DNA from: Glebionis coronaria
Taxonomy: Eukaryota > Streptophyta > Magnoliopsida > Asterales > Asteraceae
Reading direction: 5' to 3'
Length of the DNA stretch: 64,000 nucleotides
Assembly (NCBI GenBank): GCA_025667525.1
Contig: CM046878.1
Coordinates: 396,060,974-396,124,973 of the forward strand
Numbering within the stretch: the stretch's first letter is position 1; every line of letters begins with the position of its first letter. The notes under the pieces were generated by a model. The model saw nothing but the letters and a program-made list of their open reading frames with translations. It made no database searches and had not been told where the DNA came from. Both the position numbers and the translations under genes were made by a program. Shown piece by piece: positions 34,554 to 46,213 of the stretch.

Positions 34554-34571
34554 TGGCGCCGCTGCCGGTTC
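34554..34571 (+). promoter_or_regulatory. A2 primer-binding site
   Basis: TGGCGCCGCTGCCGGTTC, two bases after the LTR end. It resembles the Athila-type site TGGCGCCGTTGCCGGGG, which pairs with tRNA-Asp. Confidence 0.8.
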
Positions 34572-35335
34572 TTTGACTTTACGAGAGACTATCGATTGAC
34601 GGTTTTTATTGGCTTTTGGGATCCGTTCACCTTGTGAACGTTATTTTTACGTATCATAAATAAAAAACAAATAAAAAATCAAAAATATAAAAATATAAAA
34701 ATATATAAAAACTAAAAAATTAACAAAACAATTCTTTTCCTAAAGAATTGACCAAAAAAATTAAAAAATCCAAAAAGCAATCTTTTTCCTAAGAGATTGC
34801 ACCCAAAAATATATATTATTGGATTCTCTCGGTTTTTATGTACATATAGTATTTTCTCTTAAAAAACTCATAAATACAAAAATATTTTCCATATATTATT
34901 ATAAGTAAATACGTATACGTATAAGAACAACCAACATACATATCTTCCATAAGTATTGCCGAGGCAATACACCGTGTTGAGGGGCGTTCCGGTTCTTGAC
35001 ACGTGTATCGATCAAACAAAATAAAGCAAGAATAGATAAATACTCTCAATAAGCAACAATTCGAAGAATACGAACATTTAAGTGAACAGAAAGGCGATGT
35101 GCTATAAAATGCCATCTAAGGGTCAATAGGTACTTAAGTGCTTCGCGCCACCTAACCCCCCGTTCACTTGTAAGTATTCTAAGAAGGAAGGCTTCATTGG
35201 GGGTCTTGCACCCAAGTAGTATATACGTATATTGTTATTTTCTTGTGGATATTTAATATTGAAACTCGAAGAGGATAATCCATTTCTCTTCAAAGTCACA
35301 CGAGAGCTTCTCTCTCATTCCTCGTATTGAGTTGC
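34572..35335 (+). other. A2 leader between primer site and gag
   Basis: About 760 bp without a credible coding frame. It begins with TTCACCTTGTGAACGTTA, shared with the A1 leader. It contains two neighbouring hairpins with the same loop (34729-34750 and 34777-34800) and an AT-rich stretch. Confidence 0.65.
34729..34800 (+). promoter_or_regulatory. Twin leader hairpins with identical TCCT loops
   Basis: Hairpin 1 (34729-34750): 9-bp stem CAATTCTTT / AAAGAATTG, loop TCCT. Hairpin 2 (34777-34800): 10-bp stem GCAATCTTTT / AAGAGATTGC with one G-U pair, loop TCCT. They are 26 bases apart. The loop is complementary to the AGGA loop of the 3' hairpin at 41408-41429. Confidence 0.65.
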
Positions 35336-37228
35336 ATGCTCACTCGCGGGCGTGCACAAATACCGATTGGTGTACAACCTCTTCCTCCGAAAAGGAAGAA
35401 AAAGAGAAAGAGTAAGACCACCACCGTCCATCAAGCCGATCACGAGAATCGTGCTTTGACTCCTCCACCACAAGAAGCCATGGCTGTTGATAATCGCTCT
35501 TTGTTGGAACGTATGCAAACCAATATTCATGGATATGCTAGTGCTATTAAGATTCCCGACTTTCCCGCAAACACATTTGAGCTACACACATCTATGATTA
35601 CTATGGTTTCACAATCACCTTTCTTTGGTAACAAGAATGAGGATCCTCATGCTCACCTTAAGAGATTCCTTTCTCTTTGCAATACCATTAAGCATAATGG
35701 AGTTCCACATGAGGTTATTAGGATGATGTTAGTGTCATTTTCCCTTGAGGGATCCGCTAAGCATTGGTTAGACACCCAACCACCCGATAGTATCACCACA
35801 TGGGATGGTTTCACCACTAAGTTTTTGAACAAGTTCTTTCCTCCACATAAGACTATGGCTTTGAGGACTTTAATTATAGGCTTTCAACAAAAACCTAGTC
35901 AATCCTTTAGTGATGCTTGGGAAGAGTATAGTGAGTTATTGAGGAGATGCCCTAATCATGGATTGGATCATGTTCACCAAATTAATATCTTCTATAATGG
36001 CCTTAAATCTCACCACCAAGATTCACTCAATGCTTCCGCGGGAGGGAATATTCTTCTTAAAACCTACCAAGAGGCTTTGGACATCATTGAGACTAAAGCA
36101 ATGGTTCAAACAAACAATCAATTTGATGAAAGGGTTCATGTTATCCAAAACAATTCTCAAACCCCTTGTGACAACCAACTCCTCAAATTTCAACAAGAGA
36201 TCCTTCAACAAGTCAAACAAGGACATCAAGAAGTACTTCAAGCTTTTAAGACCATGTCATTGAACAATTCTTCAAATAATGTGAATGCCATCACTCTTTC
36301 TTGTGTTACTTGTGGAGGTCCCCATTCTTATGAACAATGTGATAAGGTGCAAGTGTATCAAGGGGAATGCTATGCTTACCAAGAGGAACATCGTGAACAC
36401 TTCAAGCCAAATGTCAATCCAAATAACCTTTCTTACAAGTCCCAAAACTACCTTACTCCACCCGGATTCCCACCCCAACCACCCACCCAAATTCAACAAA
36501 ATCCACCTCAAATTTTACCAAGGAATCAAGGGCAAAGACCACCTTACCAAGGAAATAACTACAAGGCACCCAACAATGTTCAACATCAAGGAAATACCTT
36601 TTATCCACCACAACAAGGATTTAATCAACCACTTCCATTTATCCCCAATCAAGCATATGCTCCAATACCAAATCAAGCTTACCCTCAACTTCAAAATCAA
36701 GGATATGGGATGCAAGAGACTCAAGAGTATGTTGACAAGAAAATGCGTGAAATTGAGAAGAGAATGAATGATCAAATGAAACGTACATTGGAGGAACAAA
36801 CCAATAGGGTTTTAATGGCATTAAATCAAAGACCACAAGGGGCTTTACCTTCCAACTCACAAACAAATCCTATGGCCAATGTCAATGCCATTACAACAAG
36901 GAGTGGAACAACAACAAAGGATCCTTCACCTCCTAAACCTACTATTGTTCAACCCACTTGTGCTCCTACTTGTGACAAGCCTTCTACTTCTATTTCACCT
37001 CCTCAAAATGCTCCTATTCATTCAAACACACCTTCTCAACCTATTCATACTTCTCCTTTACCTTCCACACTTCCCAATGAAGAAGCTAACAAAGACAAAT
37101 CTTCCACTACAAAACCTATTCCACCTACACCAAAACCTACTCTTCCATATCCTTCAAGGTTGAAAAAGGACAAGTTAAAGAACAAGGATGACATCCAAGT
37201 CTCCAATTTCTTAAGGATGTTCAAGTAA
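35336..37228 (+). pseudogene. gag: A2 gag, ends at a TAA
   Basis: I choose the ATG at 35336 (MLTRGRAQIPIG); the TTG nine bases upstream is not a likely plant start. A basic stretch PPKRKKKRKSKTTT may bind nucleic acid. The capsid core follows with HLKRFLSLCNTIKHNGVPHE, SLEGSAKHWL, FFPPHKTMALR and HQINIFYNGL. The zinc knuckle is CVTCGGPHSYEQC, then a long Pro/Gln/Asn-rich stretch, NAITTRSG, and RLKKDKLKNKDDIQVSNFLR. TAA at 37226-37228 replaces the Gln codon present in A1 (KQLNFNISF), and the frame then stays open into protease. It would package element RNA. Confidence 0.92.
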
Positions 37229-38656
37229 CTCAACATCAATATCTCCTTTGCGGAAGCTCTTGCTTATATGCCAAAGTTTGCTAAGATGTTCAAGGATTTG
37301 CTCTCAAACAAAGAAAAATTGGTTGATTTGCCCAACACATCCCTTAATGAAAATTGTTCCGCGGTGTTACTTAAAACCTTACCAACAAAACTTGGAGATC
37401 CGGGGCGCTTTTTGATACCTTGTAATTTTCCCGGTGTTGAAAATTGCATGGCTTTGGCGGATCTAGGGGCAAGCATAAACCTCATGCCTTTATCGGTTTG
37501 GAAACAACTATCTCTTCCCGAGCTCACTCCCACTAGGATGACTCTTGAACTATCCAACCGAACCATAGCTCACCCCGTAGGTATAGCGGAAGATGTGTTT
37601 GTAGGTGTGGATAAGTTTACCTTTCCGGTCGACTTTGTAGTGGTTGATTATGACATGGATCCTAGAGTGCCTTTGATTGTTGGTAGACCGTTTTTGAGAA
37701 CGGGTCGTACCTTGATAGATGTGGCGGAAGGAGAATTAATTATGAGAGTAGAAGATGAGAGAGTGGTGTTTAAGTTAGGGAAAGTTTGTGATAGGAAAGA
37801 GGTTAAGGAGTCTAGACCTTGTGAGACTATTAACATTGTTGATGTGCTAGATGAAGTGTGTAATGAACACTTTCATGATGCTTGTAAGAGTACTAGTGAT
37901 GAGATGCCCCATGTTGAAACCGTGGCCTCAATTGCTCCCTCTTTAACTCCTTTTGGAGAGAGTGATTTCCTCTTGGAGGAATTTGAGTCAAACTTTCTTG
38001 GTGATGATGATTCTCTCATTAATTGGGAAGAAGATATTCTTACAATCCAAAAGTTGCTCAATGAGGACCCTATTCCTTCTCTTATTCCACAAGAGATTAC
38101 CATTGAGGAACCTTCCATAGTAAAACCTTCCCTAGAGAGTCCACCTCCTATTGAACTTAAGGACCTTCCATCCCACTTAGAGTATGCTTTCTTAGAGGGC
38201 AAAGACCAATTACCGGTGATCATTGCTAAAGAATTGAAAGAGGATGAGAAGGAGCAACTTATTGAAGTTCTTAAGAAACATAAGAAAGCCTTAGCATGGA
38301 AAATATCCGACATAAGGGGAATTGATCCACATTTTTGTACACACAAAATCCTTATGGAGGATGACTATAAACCCGCCATTCAAAACCAAAGGAGAGTTAA
38401 CCCAAAAATCCATGAGGTTATTAAGAAGGAAGTGATTAAACTCTTAGATGCGGGTATGATTTACCCCATTTCCGACTCTCCATGGGTTCGCCCGGTTCAT
38501 TGTGTTCCAAAGAAGGGTGGAATCACCGTGGTGCCTAATGAGAACAATGAGCTTATTCCCACGAGACTTGTGACCGGTTGGAGAGTTTGCATTGATTATA
38601 GAAAACTCAATGAGGCAACTAGGAAAGACCATTTCCCGCTTCCCTTTATGGATTAA
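37229..38656 (+). pseudogene. pol: A2 protease and N-terminal RT
   Basis: Same frame as gag. Contains MPKFAKMFKDLLSNKEKL, the active site ADLGASINLMPLSVW, the block VPLIVGRPFLRTGRTLID, an acidic linker, then the RT entry [40 protein letters not shown] and [18 protein letters not shown]. The Arg in SPWVRP is Ser in A1 and A3. TAA at 38654-38656 replaces the Gln of FMDQ, and the frame continues beyond it. Confidence 0.93.
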
Positions 38657-39613
38657 ATGCTTGAACGCTTAGCGGGAAATGAGTACTATTGTTTTCTTGA
38701 TGGCTTTTCGGGTTATTTTCAAATACCCATTGACCCTAAGGATCAACAAAAGACCACATTCACTTGTCCCTACGGTACATTTGCTTACAAGAGGATGCCT
38801 TTTGGCTTATGTAATGCACCGGGGACGTTTCAAAGGTGCATGATGGCGATTTTCCATGACATGATAGAGCAAACCATGGAGGTTTTTATGGATGAGTTTT
38901 CCGTCTTTGGAAATTCATTTAGCTCATGTCTCACCAATCTTGAAAGGATGCTTAAGCGTTGTGAGGAAACACGTTTGGTGCTTAATTGGGAGAAATGTCA
39001 CTTTATGGTGAAAGAGGGGATTGTTTTAGGACACAAGATATCCAACAAGGGATTAGAAGTTGATCGAGCTAAAATTGATGTAATTGCTAAGCTTCCCCCA
39101 CCCACCTCGGTTAAAGGTGTGAGGAGTTTCTTAGGTCATGCCGGATTTTATAGGCGCTTTATACAAGACTTTTCTAAGATAGCTAGACCGATGACTCACC
39201 TCTTGGAGAAAGAGGCTCCTTTCATTTTTAATCAAGATTGTTTAGACTCTTTTGAGACTCTTAAGGAAACATTGACTAAGGCTCCCGTTTTGGTTTCTCC
39301 AAATTGGGAATTACCTTTTGAGCTTATGTGTGACGCTAGTGATTATGCGGTGGGGGCCGTCTTAGGACAAAGAGTTAATAAACATTTTCAACCTATACAC
39401 TATGCGAGTAAAACCATGACCGGTGCACAACTTCATTACACTACCACAGAAAAAGAGTTGCTTAAGAGTCTCAAAAGAGTTGCTTTTGAGAAGTTTAGAC
39501 CATATCTTGTGCTTTCCAAAACCATAGTGTATACGGATAATTCCGCTCTCAAGTATCTTATGACCAAACAAGATGCTAAGCCTAGGCTTTTGAGATGGGT
39601 TTTGTTGCTTTAA
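38657..39613 (+). pseudogene. pol: A2 RT catalytic part and RNase H
   Basis: Same frame. Has [40 protein letters not shown] and the catalytic box VFMDEFSVFG at 38882-38911. A1 and A3 read FMDD here, so the second catalytic Asp is Glu in A2. RNase H follows with [22 protein letters not shown] and VYTDNSALKYL. After TEKELL the sequence KSLKRVAFEKF replaces AVVYAFEKF, apparently a short local duplication of AAGAGTTGCTT. TAA at 39611-39613 replaces a Gln (LLLQEFKI). RT activity is likely lost even if the stops were read through. Confidence 0.93.
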
Positions 39614-41065
39614 GAGTTTAAGATAGAGATTCGTGATAAGAAAGGGGCCAAGAACTTAGCGGCGGATCACTTGAGTATACTTGAGCATCCTTTTCAAGGA
39701 GATTTACCACACCAAGAAATCAATGAATCCTTTCCATTAGAGGAGCTCATGTTTATCTCTTCCCAAGAGGATGCCACTCCTTGGTTTGCGGATATAGCAA
39801 ACTATCTTGTGGGCAATGTGCTTATTGAGGGTCTTACTTATCAACAAAAGAAGAAGTTTCTTAAGGAAGTTAAGTATTACTTTTGGGATGATCCATATCT
39901 TTTTAGGCAATGTGCGGACCAAATCATTAGACGGTGTGTAGATGGGCCCGAGGCATTTAAGATCTTAGAAGCGTGTCATAAAGGACCTACGGGTGGACAT
40001 TTTGGGCCTAACTACACCGCCAAGAAAGTCTTTGATTCGGGTTACTATTGGCCTTCCATTTACAAAGATGCCCATGAAATGGTGAAATTTTGTGATGTTT
40101 GTCAAAGACAAGGAAAAATTACACAACGTGATGAGATGCCACAAAATTTTATCCAAGAGTGTGAGATATTTGATGTATGGGGCATTGATTTCATGGGACC
40201 TTTTCCATCCTCTAAGGGAAACAAGTATATACTTGTGGCGGTGGATTATGTGTCTAAATGGGTGGAGGCTAAAGCCTTACCTACCAATGATGCTAGAGTT
40301 GTTGTGAAGTTTTTGAAACAATTGTATGCTATATTTGGTGTACCTCGGGCCATCATAAGTGATCGTGGTACGCACTTTTGTAATGATCAATTCATGAGAG
40401 TTATGAAGAAATATGGAGTGAATCATAGACTTTCTACCGCGTATCACCCTCAAACAAATGGTCAAACCGAGGTCACAAATCGTGGTTTAAAGAGAATTTT
40501 AGAGAGAACGGTGGGAGAGCATCGAGCTTCTTGGTCGGATAAGCTTGATGATGCTTTGTGGGCGTTTAGGACGGCTTTTAAAACACCAATTGGTTGTACG
40601 CCTTATAGGCTTGTTTATGGAAAAGCGTGCCACCTCCCATTCGAGTTAGAACACAAGGCATCTTGGGCTCTCAAGTGGGCTAATTTTGATTTAAACCAAG
40701 CCGGTTCACATAGGAAAGATCAACTCAATGAGATGGATGAATTGAGAGCCAATGCCTATGAAAATTCTTTGCTTTACAAGGAAAAGACTAAGAAATTGCA
40801 TGATGCTAAGATCAAGAATCGTGAGTTAAAAGTTGGAGAGCCGGTTCTCCTCTTTAACTCAAGATTGAAACTTTTTGCGGGCAAACTTAAGTCGAGATGG
40901 TCCGGTCCATTCACTATTACTCAAGTGTTTCCATATGGAACTCTTGAGTTGTCACAACCCGATGGTCCAAATTTTAAAGTGAATGGTCACCGGGTTAAGC
41001 ATTACTTTGGGGAGGACATTTCCGTTGAAATGGTCCAAGAGATCCCCATTTTCCCCATGAATTAA
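39614..41065 (+). pseudogene. pol: A2 integrase
   Basis: Same frame, open to the natural stop TAA at 41063. The HHCC module reads [12 protein letters not shown] and CDVCQRQGK. Catalytic blocks are [35 protein letters not shown] and [16 protein letters not shown], all acidic residues kept. The C-terminus has [20 protein letters not shown] and ends EIPIFPMN. This segment has no lesion I can see, so integrase is the best preserved part of A2. Confidence 0.93.
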
Positions 41066-43034
41066 TTCATTGAGGGACGAGTCGAACTAGAGACTCATTA
41101 ACTCAAGCATCGTATAACTAGGTTTAGAGTGTTGTAGGTTAGAAATAAAGGTATAGACTTGGAGATAAGTGTAGGGGAGACCTTCTTTTGTCTTCATGAT
41201 TGTTTGTAGGGTTGCTCACTCATCTCATGCTTTGGAGCTTATGGAGGAGGCCCTTGTATCCTGTTCACTTCGTTACTATAGTGATTTTTCATTGACACCT
41301 TGTGCTTAAACATGATTTCACTAATAGTTGTCCTTTCCTTAACTTGGGTTAAGCAAAGTCTATTCATTGTCATAAGTGTAGGGGAAGTTTTTATACTTCC
41401 ATGCTCTTAAACATTGAGGACAATGTTTAGCTTAAGTGTAGGGGGTCTTCTATCGAAGTGACCTTACCTAGAACTTGTCATTGTCTTGCATGATAACATG
41501 GAAAATTGATTTTTCAACATTTTTCAACTTTTTGATCTACTTTGGCCAACAAAAATATGCATTCATAATTTTTGCATCAATTATTTTTCATTTTGCATAA
41601 CACATTTGCATTGTATATATCTTTTCTTTTATGTTTCATCAAAAATATATAAAAAGGAAAAAAAATATAATAAAACATGGTTTTAACAAATTTAGACTTC
41701 TTTGACATATTAGGCCCGCCATGGATATTTTGACTCAACCCGAGTTTGCTTATCTTAGCATTCTCTAGCTAGTATCCTTAACCATGTAGTCCTTCATTGG
41801 TCTATTAGGCTAAGCATCCACCAATCTCATTATTTGAGATTTTAAATTTGTGGAGAATGGGAAATGATAGAGTTGAAGCACGTATAAAAGGGCTAGATAA
41901 ACTTCATGATAATTACTTGTGGTTAAACCCTTCTCTTCTTTACCTCTAATTTCTTCGCATGTATATAACTGTTAATAAATAATCAAGAACGATTTTAATC
42001 GGTTTGTAATCTCTTATGCATTTTTGTCTAATCATTCATGGTTGATATAAGTACGTCTTAAGATTCTAAGTTAGAACGTTTTATGTGTACTAGACTTATG
42101 TCATGCTCAATATTTAGCGGGTGTTTTTCCTTTTATTCTTTTAAACTTTCTTTGTGAGGAATAAAGAAAAATAAGAGCGGCTTGAAAAAAAAATGAGTGG
42201 CTAGAAAAAAAAAAGAAAAAGAAAAAGAAAAAAATAATAATTATACAAGACTCCCAAGAGGGGCAGTGTGGTGTTAATTATAGTGACTATTGAGTTCCAA
42301 TATTACCTTGACGGGTTGCGGGGATTCAATAGATTGCTCCAATCTAATATTGCCTTGACGGGTTGCGGGATTGAAGATCCAAAGTCTCAAAAAGATGGCG
42401 GATGTAAATTATTGCGTGAGTTTTATTTTTCTTTCCTTAGCGAGTGTGTAGCTACTTATGAAAGCATGACATGAGGATTTTACACATAAGGCGAATGACT
42501 TATTACTCTTGAAACGGACTTGTATTAATTGTGAGCGGTTTTTCAAGTAATGGATGAGAGGATTACTTAGGATTAAAATCGTGCTTCCTTATTTTTGGAT
42601 TTTACACTTCTTATACTTCACACTTGAATAAATGAAAAATTTGCCCACAAGCAATTTGCTCAAATAATAACCGGTTCCACATTTAATCGTCATGAATAAG
42701 TTGATGCACTTTTTACTTGTGAATGCAATGATCCCATTTTTAAGCTTGGTATGGGGAAAGTGAAACTTGAGGGTGATAAATGTCCATGGTACCCAAGCCC
42801 TAATCTAAGCCATTGAATTCTTTATGAGTTAATTCCATCAAAACCATTTCAAGAAAAATAAAAAAGATATAGATAGAATTGTATTTTGTTCATTGCATTA
42901 TTAAAAATCAAAATCATGCATCATGTAGTTTAGAGTAGTGTAGATGCATTTCATATGGCCAAGGTGGGTTAATTATGAGGAAAATGTAAATGTGAGCTTT
43001 AATATATAATATTGCATGAGGACATGACAATGTT
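41066..43034 (+). other. A2 noncoding tail
   Basis: No env-like frame. Holds purine-tract-like motifs at 41166, 41373 and 41433, the conserved hairpin 41408-41429, the shared block at about 41705-41840 (GACTCAACCCGA, CTAGCTAGTATCCTTAACCA), an A/G-rich run at 42184-42240, a two-copy repeat around TGCCTTGACGGGTTGCGGG (42285-42375) and a second block shared with A1 near 42725-42800. Confidence 0.75.
41408..41429 (+). promoter_or_regulatory. Conserved hairpin between two purine-tract motifs (A2)
   Basis: 9-bp stem TAAACATTG / CAATGTTTA, loop AGGA, between TAAGTGTAGGGG at 41373 and 41433. Identical in stem and loop to A1 and A3. Confidence 0.7.
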
Positions 43035-43049
43035 CAAGTGTAGGGGATT
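43035..43049 (+). promoter_or_regulatory. A2 polypurine tract
   Basis: CAAGTGTAGGGGATT directly before the 3' LTR start, nearly the same as in A1 and A3. Confidence 0.82.
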
Positions 43050-46000
43050 TGATATGAGCTTAAACTCATATCCTTTTATCAACAAATAACCCTAAAACAT
43101 GAAGCAAAATACCAATTTATCTTGCAAAAACAGTATTATGTGGTATGTTTGTGTTTGTGTTCACTTGTGTAGGTAAAAGGATACATTCTCAAGCAAACAA
43201 GGAAAAATCAAGATCAAATGGATGAAAAAGACAAAGAAGGATCAAAAGTGACAAGACTTTGAAGTACAAGGACCTATCTTGACAAATTGCCAAAGTTGAA
43301 GGACTAAAGTGCAAATATTGTAAAAAGTCAAGATTAAAGTCAAAATTGGTCAACTATCAAGTCAACAAAGTCAAAGGACCAATTCTGCTCAAAAATGAAG
43401 TTTGGAGGACTAAAAGTGTCAAAGAAATGAAGTTACAAGCCTTAAAGTATAATCTGCCAAAGTACAAGGGTTGAAACTGCCAAAGTTGGAAAGTTATAAA
43501 AGTTCAATCCATGTGTAACAAGTTCAGCCAATAAGAAGAGAGAATAAGTGGCACACGGATTGCCAACTCACATGCATTTAAATCCCACTCAGCCGCCACA
43601 ATTAAATAACAAAATCTCTACAGTTCAATCCGTGTGACTTCGCTTTGACCACTCAGAATGTGCCACGTATCATCTTCAAGCTACCAAAATATTTCCAGGA
43701 TCGTTTTTTAGCTAGAGGCGAAATCATGAAAAGTTGTAAACATCAAAAGTGCCTATTTTGGAGATACGAACACAATGGTAACAACCAATTAACAAGAAAT
43801 CAACCCTAGAAGAAAGCCCCAATTCGTGTTCATACTTTGAAGATAAGTTTTGCAGAATCATGCCACTTGGAGACCTGGGATTGGTCTCAACACGTCATCA
43901 TCCCCAACAAACTTCCTCTTCATGTCTATAAATAGCCTGCTAGTCCTCATTTGTAACAAGTAGTTAAATTTTTGTAAAAACACACACTTTACATTTTCCT
44001 TTCAACTTTCTTCCTTTTTACCCTAACTACTCAAGAGTCTGACAAACTCTTGAGTTAGTTAGTTAGTTAGCAGCTTTACAACAACTTTGTAACAACTTTC
44101 CATGAATAAAATTTGAATTCTCCTTTTCCCGCCAAATTTCATATTCATCCTACTGTTCATTCCTTGCTCCTTCTTGATCATTGAGTTACTGCATTGAGTT
44201 TGTTATGATCATTGAATGATCATAACTAATTTTTGAGAAGAATTGTAGCTGTTGTTGAGATTTCAGTTCAAGCCTTAGCTTTTTGAAGTTTTCAAGCCAA
44301 AATGATGAATTCTAGTTGATTTGTAGCTGATGTTGATAAGTAGATTGGTGATCTAGTGATAAGGTGGTGGTTATCACTAGGATAAGAAAGTTCAGCACTC
44401 CTCTTCTTCCCAATGGATTACTACAAAAGGTTTTAAAGGTTCTGATTTTGGTTCACCTGAATATGTCAACTGCATGCTACATTTCCTAGTGTAATCTTGT
44501 TGTTTGCATGATAAAAGTTGTTTAGTTTGGCTGGTTGTTGGATTGTGTACTTGATTGTAGCTTATACTTGTTTTACTGCTTTTTATTTTGGATTGAGTTC
44601 TAGTCATAGCTTATTTTCAGTCAGCTGTTAGTACTTGCACCTTAATTGAGTATTAGTTGTTCTTAGTGTTTGCTTGCAGTCTTAAACTCTTTCATTTTGA
44701 GTCTCAAGTTTGGTAGTCAAAAGCTTTTCATTCAGATAATCCAGCTCTTTAAAAGTCTTTGGAAATTTTCTCAAATCTCAGTATAAGGAGTGTTTGGTAT
44801 TAGATTTTGATAAGTTTTCAAGTGTTGGATTTTGGAAAGTAGATGTTCATTTCTAGTTGATAGGTCATATTAAAGTGTTTTTAGACATTTTCAAGTCAAT
44901 TTGTAGGTCAAACAGGCAATTGGCCAATAAAAAGTGTGGGTCTATTTCCATTCAGTTTTGCCTTTTAAAAGTTCTCAATTTCATTTGCTTGGCTTTAACT
45001 GGTTTATTGATGAAATTGCACCAAACTTGTCCTCAATTGTAGTTCACATCATAAAGTTTCAGATTCCAAAAGCTTTTTACACAGTCTTCATTAAGCAGTA
45101 AGAAATAAGCAAAATTCTAGATGCATGAGATAAGCCATGTTTCTGTAAATGGAAACTGCTTTTTGAGATCTCTTGATCCTATTCATTAACCTAGTTATTT
45201 TTCTTCACAAATCCACTTAGAATATAGTGTTACATGATTTTTGAAAGATTCAGCTTTTTGTCAAAAAAGTCTGGTCAACGCTTGGTCAACGATAAGCACA
45301 TTTTAGCTTAATTCAGATTTCTAGCTTATTTCTTGATGAAATTCGTTCTAATTTGATTTCCCGTTCATCATTTGAGTTGCTTAATCAGTTTTGGTAAGAA
45401 AATCAAGTTGTGCTTGTCTGGATTGTTCTATAGCTTATTTTGGGCTTATCTTGAAGTGCTTATTTGCTTATTTTGAACTTTCAGTCAAAATCCTCTTTCA
45501 GACGTAGCTTATTTTGGATTTAGAGTGTTTTGCAATTGGTCTCATTGATTTTGGTCCAGTAATAAGCTTACACGAGCTTATTTGTTTTCTAAACCCGTTT
45601 TTGCTTAACAAGTTTTAATAATTGCATTTTAGTCCTCCTTGTTTCAAGCAGTTTTAAATACTGGCTAATCTTCATTCTTTTTAGGGTTTTCAAATATTAG
45701 TCCTTTTAGTTTTGAAGTTGTTTAAAATCAGTTAGCAAGTTTGGTAATTGGTTACATTTTGGTTAGTTTGTTACAAGTTTCATATTTTTGATCCTTTTAG
45801 TTTGTTGATTTACATTTTCAGTCCCTAGACTTGTTAGAATTTCCATTTCAAGCATTTATATTTCTTAGAATTTACATTTTCAGTCCTTGTAGTTTAAAAG
45901 TTTACATTTTGAATATTACTTGAATAAAAATTTGGTAAGTGCACATTGTTTTACATATAAGTAGGTAATATTTTTTTCATTTTTGCAAGGCTTTGTTGAA

Positions 46001-46117
46001 TTAGCAAATAGAATATCCAAAAAAGATTAACAACCAAAAACAGTTAAAAATCCGATATTGGTTGGACTTTCAATTAGCAAGAACTGAGAAAAACGAACTG
46101 CATTATACACAATTTCA
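43050..46117 (+). repeat. A2 3' LTR
   Basis: 3068 bp, same length as the 5' LTR. Differences I noticed are single substitutions, for example CACGTGGAGA against CACTTGGAGA and TTCTTTATCAT against TTCTTGATCAT. TATA box near 43927. Confidence 0.97.
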
Positions 46118-46122
46118 AATGC

Positions 46123-46213
46123 TCTTCAAATTCTTTTCTTCCTCTTATTAAATTTCTGATATTACTTTCCGCTCTTCTGAAAGATTCTAAGGATATTTCA
46201 TCGAGATGACTTG
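46123..46213 (-). pseudogene. X extra ORF, fragment 2
   Basis: The minus strand reads SHLDEISLESFRRAESNIRN, then LIRGRKEFEEH, and joins TQLEYKM at 31483 in frame once A2 and one copy of aatgc are removed. This shows that A2 split an open frame. T has a comparable segment (ERINTLFRTRREDFQTAKG). Confidence 0.68.

Larger units (their letters stand above)
31479..46122 (+). mobile_element. Complete Athila-lineage element A2 with target duplication
   Basis: The element spans 31484-46117 (14,634 bp), flanked by aatgc at 31479-31483 and 46118-46122. Both LTRs are 3068 bp, begin TGATATGAGC and end AATTTCA. By eye I count about 30 substitutions and no length difference, so divergence is about 1% and the insertion is recent. 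Order: LTR, primer-binding site, leader, gag-pol in one frame, noncoding tail, purine tract, LTR. It interrupts the extra ORF of X. Its pol motifs match A1 and A3, but its LTRs do not, so it is a different Athila family. Confidence 0.97.

Noticed and set aside
35327..35335. TTG as start of A2 gag
   Set aside because: TTG starts are not expected in plants; ATG at 35336 is in frame and close by.
37873..38346. 157-codon minus-strand frame opposite A2 pol
   Set aside because: Shadow of the conserved pol frame; no independent features.
42184..42240. A/G-rich run in A2 tail as the polypurine tract
   Set aside because: It lies 0.8 kb from the LTR; the tract at 43035-43049 is directly adjacent and matches A1 and A3.
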